This document shows positions 6,099 through 8,299 of a stretch of 8,299 bases of DNA, piece after piece. Source of the stretch: Collinsella sp. Its GTDB lineage: Bacteria; Actinomycetota; Coriobacteriia; Coriobacteriales; Coriobacteriaceae. A program made the translations under genes and the position numbers. Each line of letters starts with the position of its first letter. The stretch's first letter is position 1. The DNA lies in contig JAIJJM010000076.1 of the NCBI GenBank assembly GCA_022728415.1, forward strand, positions 1-8,299, written 5' to 3'. The notes under the pieces were generated by a model. It saw only the letters and a program-made list of their open reading frames with translations. It made no database searches and was not told the DNA's origin.

Positions 6099-8012
6099 AT
6101 GAACCCGACCACCACAGTCACCTTGAAAGTCGACGAACGCGCATCGAACGCCGCCATCTGCCACGATGAGTTCGCCCGTCTGCTACACGCCACATTCGGA
6201 CTGGACTGCCTAGACAGCGCAACGGCGTGCGACCGTCCGAACGTCATATTGACCACCGATGGCACTCCGAGTGGGCCGAACGTGCATGATTCGTTTTCCA
6301 TTACTTTGGACGAAGGCCATCTGGACATCCACGCCAACACTGATATCGCTCTGCTTATCGCCGTTTACCGATTCTTCCATGAGTTCGGTGTACGATACAC
6401 GCGACCTGGCCGAGCCTGTGAGACCATCCCCTCGCTGGACGCATCCAACTTCCTTCAAGGCACGCTGTCGCTCCAGCAGACGGCCAGTCACGTCCACCGT
6501 GGGGTATGCATCGAAGGCGCAGACAGCGTCGACAATATTCTCGACTTCATCGACTGGATGCCCAAGATAGGCTTCAATGCGTTTTTCGTGCAGTTCGAGA
6601 ATCCCTATTCGTTCCTCAAACGCTGGTATGAGCATGAATTCAATCCATACGCGGACACCGAGCCATTCGACAACGAGATCGCCCAACATATGAGCGACCG
6701 CGTCGATGCTGCCATGTCTGCCCGTGGCATCGTCCAACATCGCGTTGGTCACGGCTGGACAGGAGAAGTGCTGGGATATTCTTCGAAATATGGCTGGGAA
6801 CGCGGCATTACCTTGCCCAAGGAAAAGCAACCACTCGTTGCATTAGTCAACGGCACACGCGATCTCATCGACGGAGCGCCTATCCTTACCAGTCTTGACT
6901 TCGCCAATCCAGCCGTCATCCCCAGTCTGACCGAACATGTCGTCGAATACGCGAAACGACATCCTAACGTGGACTGCCTTCACGTATGGCTCTCCGACGC
7001 GGACAACAACATCTGCGAATGCGAAGAATGCTCCAAAGAACGTATTTCCGACCAATACGTACGTTTTCTCAACCAGCTGGACCAACGCCTCAGTGAGGAA
7101 GGGCTGCCCACACGTATCTGCTTCCTGCTCTATCACGAGCTTTTGTTCCCGCCCGAACACGAACGTATCGCGAATCCCGAGCGATTTACCATGATGTTCG
7201 CCCCAATCACCCGTACATTCGAGAAAAGTTATGCGGACGTGGATTACGTTCATGGAGTGTCGGAGCCAAAACCTTATGTACGCAACCAGTATGTAATGCC
7301 GAACTCCCTAGAGGAGAATCTCTCCTACCTGTTCGCATGGAAAAAAGTATTCGACGGCGACAGCTTCGTCTACGACTATCCTTTGGGACGCGCGCATTAC
7401 GGCGACTTCGGCTATATGAAGATTGCTCGTACAATCGCCCGCGACATCCAGTATCTCGACACATTGAGGCTCAACGGATACATCAGCTGCCAAGAGCTGC
7501 GCGTCGGCACACCCACATTCTTCCCGAACTATGTAATGGGGCACATGCTATGGGATTCGAGTCTGGATTACGACGAGCTCAAACGCGAATATTTCCAAAC
7601 ATCGTATGGCGAAGACTGGAACAGCGTCGTACGATATCTGGAGAGCCTATCCAAGTTCTCATCCTGCGACTATTTCAATGCAATCGGCGAACGTCACGAT
7701 TCGTCAATGGTGCAACGATACGCGGCCATAGTCGATGAGGCGACGCGCTTCCTTCCCGCTATCGAGGAGCATGTCATGTCTTGTTCGGGCTCCGTGAAAC
7801 ATGAATGGCTGCTGCTCAGCCATCATCGCGAATACGTATTGCATATCGCCAGCGCACTCCACGACCTTGCAGCTGGGGATACCGAAGGAGCGCAACGCCA
7901 TTGGCATGAGTTCCTTGACTTCATCCGACGCAACGAGCCACTTACGCAAGCGAACCTCGATGTCTATCGAGTGATTGAAGTCGCGAAGAACTACGCAGGT
8001 TTCAAACTCTGA
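6099..8012 (+). CDS. Cytoplasmic DUF4838-type protein, glycoside hydrolase-like (GH163-related)
   Basis: This 637-aa protein has no signal peptide or membrane segment, so it should act in the cytoplasm on imported sugar. Residues 1 to about 125 resemble the alpha/beta N-terminal domain found in GH20, GH67 and GH84-type enzymes (SITLDEGHLDIHANTD..., then LLIAVYRFFHEFGVRY). A likely TIM-barrel region starts near 131 (HVHRGVCIEG, then WMPKIGFNAFFVQFENPY). The DUF4838 hallmark is LHVWLSDADNNICECEEC (294-311), with Cys306, Cys308, Cys311 and acidic residues, followed by SDQYVRFLNQL. A helical tail runs from about 530. DUF4838 includes, as I recall, the GH163 endo-beta-N-acetylglucosaminidases acting on N-glycans; this divergent member's reaction is not predictable. 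ATG 6099-6101 lies 5 bases after the EIIC stop, with AAGGAG (6085-6090) inside the EIIC end. The open frame back to 5901 is an overlap artefact. Confidence 0.8.
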   Translation: MNPTTTVTLKVDERASNAAICHDEFARLLHATFGLDCLDSATACDRPNVILTTDGTPSGPNVHDSFSITLDEGHLDIHANTDIALLIAVYRFFHEFGVRYTRPGRACETIPSLDASNFLQGTLSLQQTASHVHRGVCIEGADSVDNILDFIDWMPKIGFNAFFVQFENPYSFLKRWYEHEFNPYADTEPFDNEIAQHMSDRVDAAMSARGIVQHRVGHGWTGEVLGYSSKYGWERGITLPKEKQPLVALVNGTRDLIDGAPILTSLDFANPAVIPSLTEHVVEYAKRHPNVDCLHVWLSDADNNICECEECSKERISDQYVRFLNQLDQRLSEEGLPTRICFLLYHELLFPPEHERIANPERFTMMFAPITRTFEKSYADVDYVHGVSEPKPYVRNQYVMPNSLEENLSYLFAWKKVFDGDSFVYDYPLGRAHYGDFGYMKIARTIARDIQYLDTLRLNGYISCQELRVGTPTFFPNYVMGHMLWDSSLDYDELKREYFQTSYGEDWNSVVRYLESLSKFSSCDYFNAIGERHDSSMVQRYAAIVDEATRFLPAIEEHVMSCSGSVKHEWLLLSHHREYVLHIASALHDLAAGDTEGAQRHWHEFLDFIRRNEPLTQANLDVYRVIEVAKNYAGFKL

Positions 8013-8039
8013 CCGCTTCCGACCACTTCAATACATCTC

Positions 8040-8080
8040 TGGGGCGGGGAAGTACTTGCAGCAGATCCTTCCCCGCCCCA
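8040..8080. terminator. GC-rich hairpin between convergent genes, probable bidirectional terminator
   Basis: GGGGCGGGGAAG (8041-8052) pairs exactly with CTTCCCCGCCCC (8068-8079), with one extra T:A pair outside, giving 13 bp and a 15-base loop. It begins 27 bases after the DUF4838 stop and lies 24 bases beyond the stop of the convergent right-edge gene. Neither side has a clear T-run, so if it terminates it does so without a classical U-tract, as is often seen in high-GC actinobacteria. Confidence 0.65.
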
Positions 8081-8087
8081 TATCCGT

Positions 8088-8099
8088 ATACAGGTGGCA
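8088..8099 (+). repeat. Right copy of 12-bp direct repeat flanking the cassette
   Basis: ATACAGGTGGCA is identical to 99-110. It lies 5 bases past the stop codon of the right-edge gene and outside the terminator hairpin, so the pair encloses the whole transporter/glycosidase cassette. Confidence 0.5.
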
Positions 8100-8104
8100 A
8101 ACCG

Positions 8105-8299
8105 TTAGAACAGCGCCTCCTGGGCGAAGCCGTCGGCATCGTCGCCGAAGCCATCCGGCTCGACGGGTTCGAACGCCACGGCACCATCGGCGGCGAGCGC
8201 GTCGGAGGCCGAGGCCGAGGCTTCGCGCAGGTCGCCGTCGAGCACCACGGCATCGGGCGAGACGAGGAACATGCGTTCGTTGACGCCAGCCAAATACAG
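8105..8299 (-). CDS. C-terminal end of an unidentified protein (partial)
   Basis: This minus-strand frame is open from the window edge to a TAA at 8105-8107 and gives 64 C-terminal residues: LYLAGVNERMFLVSPDAVVLDG, then an acidic, Ala/Ser/Asp-rich stretch ending DDADGFAQEALF. It is preferred over the opposite frames, which translate to improbable runs of Arg, Pro and His. Convergence with the DUF4838 gene across a hairpin also fits a real 3' end. The acidic low-complexity tail looks like a disordered C-terminus. I do not recognise the family. It runs in the same direction as proS, so the two may be neighbours in strains lacking the cassette. Confidence 0.6.
   Translation of the reverse strand: MYLAGVNERMFLVSPDAVVLDGDLREASASASDALAADGAVAFEPVEPDGFGDDADGFAQEALF

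Noticed and set aside
6210..6830. 206-aa open frame antisense to the DUF4838 gene
   Set aside because: It is complementary to a well-supported gene with no independent start signal or domain.
7975..8283. Plus-strand 102-aa open frame at the right edge
   Set aside because: It overlaps the DUF4838 end and the hairpin and translates to Arg-rich low-complexity sequence; the minus-strand frame at 8105-8299 is more protein-like.
1..8299. CRISPR array, tRNA or rRNA gene, transposase or phage gene
   Set aside because: No regularly spaced repeats, cloverleaf or rRNA-like stretches, or mobile-element proteins were seen on either strand.

Overview
The window looks like a chromosomal segment of a Bifidobacterium or close actinobacterial relative. 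The evidence is a moderately high GC content with Shine-Dalgarno-led genes, an actinobacterial-type prolyl-tRNA synthetase N-terminus at the left edge, a CUT1 sugar ABC importer operon with no ATPase gene, and a ROK-family sugar regulator. Genus is inference; there is no rRNA or other marker here.

Layout: (1) 1-48, minus strand: the first 16 codons of proS, with a plausible promoter at 96-123. (2) 146-4473, minus strand: a four-gene operon transcribed right to left, made of a lipoprotein solute-binding protein (3124-4473), a MalF-like permease (2192-3127), a MalG-like permease (1368-2195) and a ROK repressor (146-1291). The three transporter genes are joined by 4-base ATGA overlaps. The repressor follows after 76 bases that contain a perfect 8-bp inverted repeat. 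(3) 4474-4776: a divergent AT-rich control region with a strong palindrome at 4529-4555 over the likely -10 of the importer operon. (4) 4777-8012, plus strand: a two-gene operon with a stand-alone cellobiose-type PTS EIIC-like membrane protein (438 aa) and a 637-aa cytoplasmic DUF4838-type protein related to glycoside hydrolases. (5) 8040-8080: a GC-rich hairpin between convergent genes. (6) 8105-8299, minus strand: the C-terminal end of an unidentified gene.

Taken together, 146-8012 reads as one glycan-utilisation cassette: an ABC importer, a second and unusual permease, an intracellular glycosidase-like enzyme and a ROK sensor, built around one divergent promoter region. The most striking point is that the EIIC-like protein lacks both residues thought to be central to PTS sugar binding and phosphorylation in this family: the GIHG histidine is Asn244 and the NINEP glutamate is Thr328. 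It also has no EIIA or EIIB beside it. This suggests a PTS permease converted to a phosphorylation-independent transporter and paired with a DUF4838 hydrolase. A 12-bp exact direct repeat at 99-110 and 8088-8099 lies just outside the cassette, on the sides of proS and the right-hand gene, and may be a scar of its insertion.
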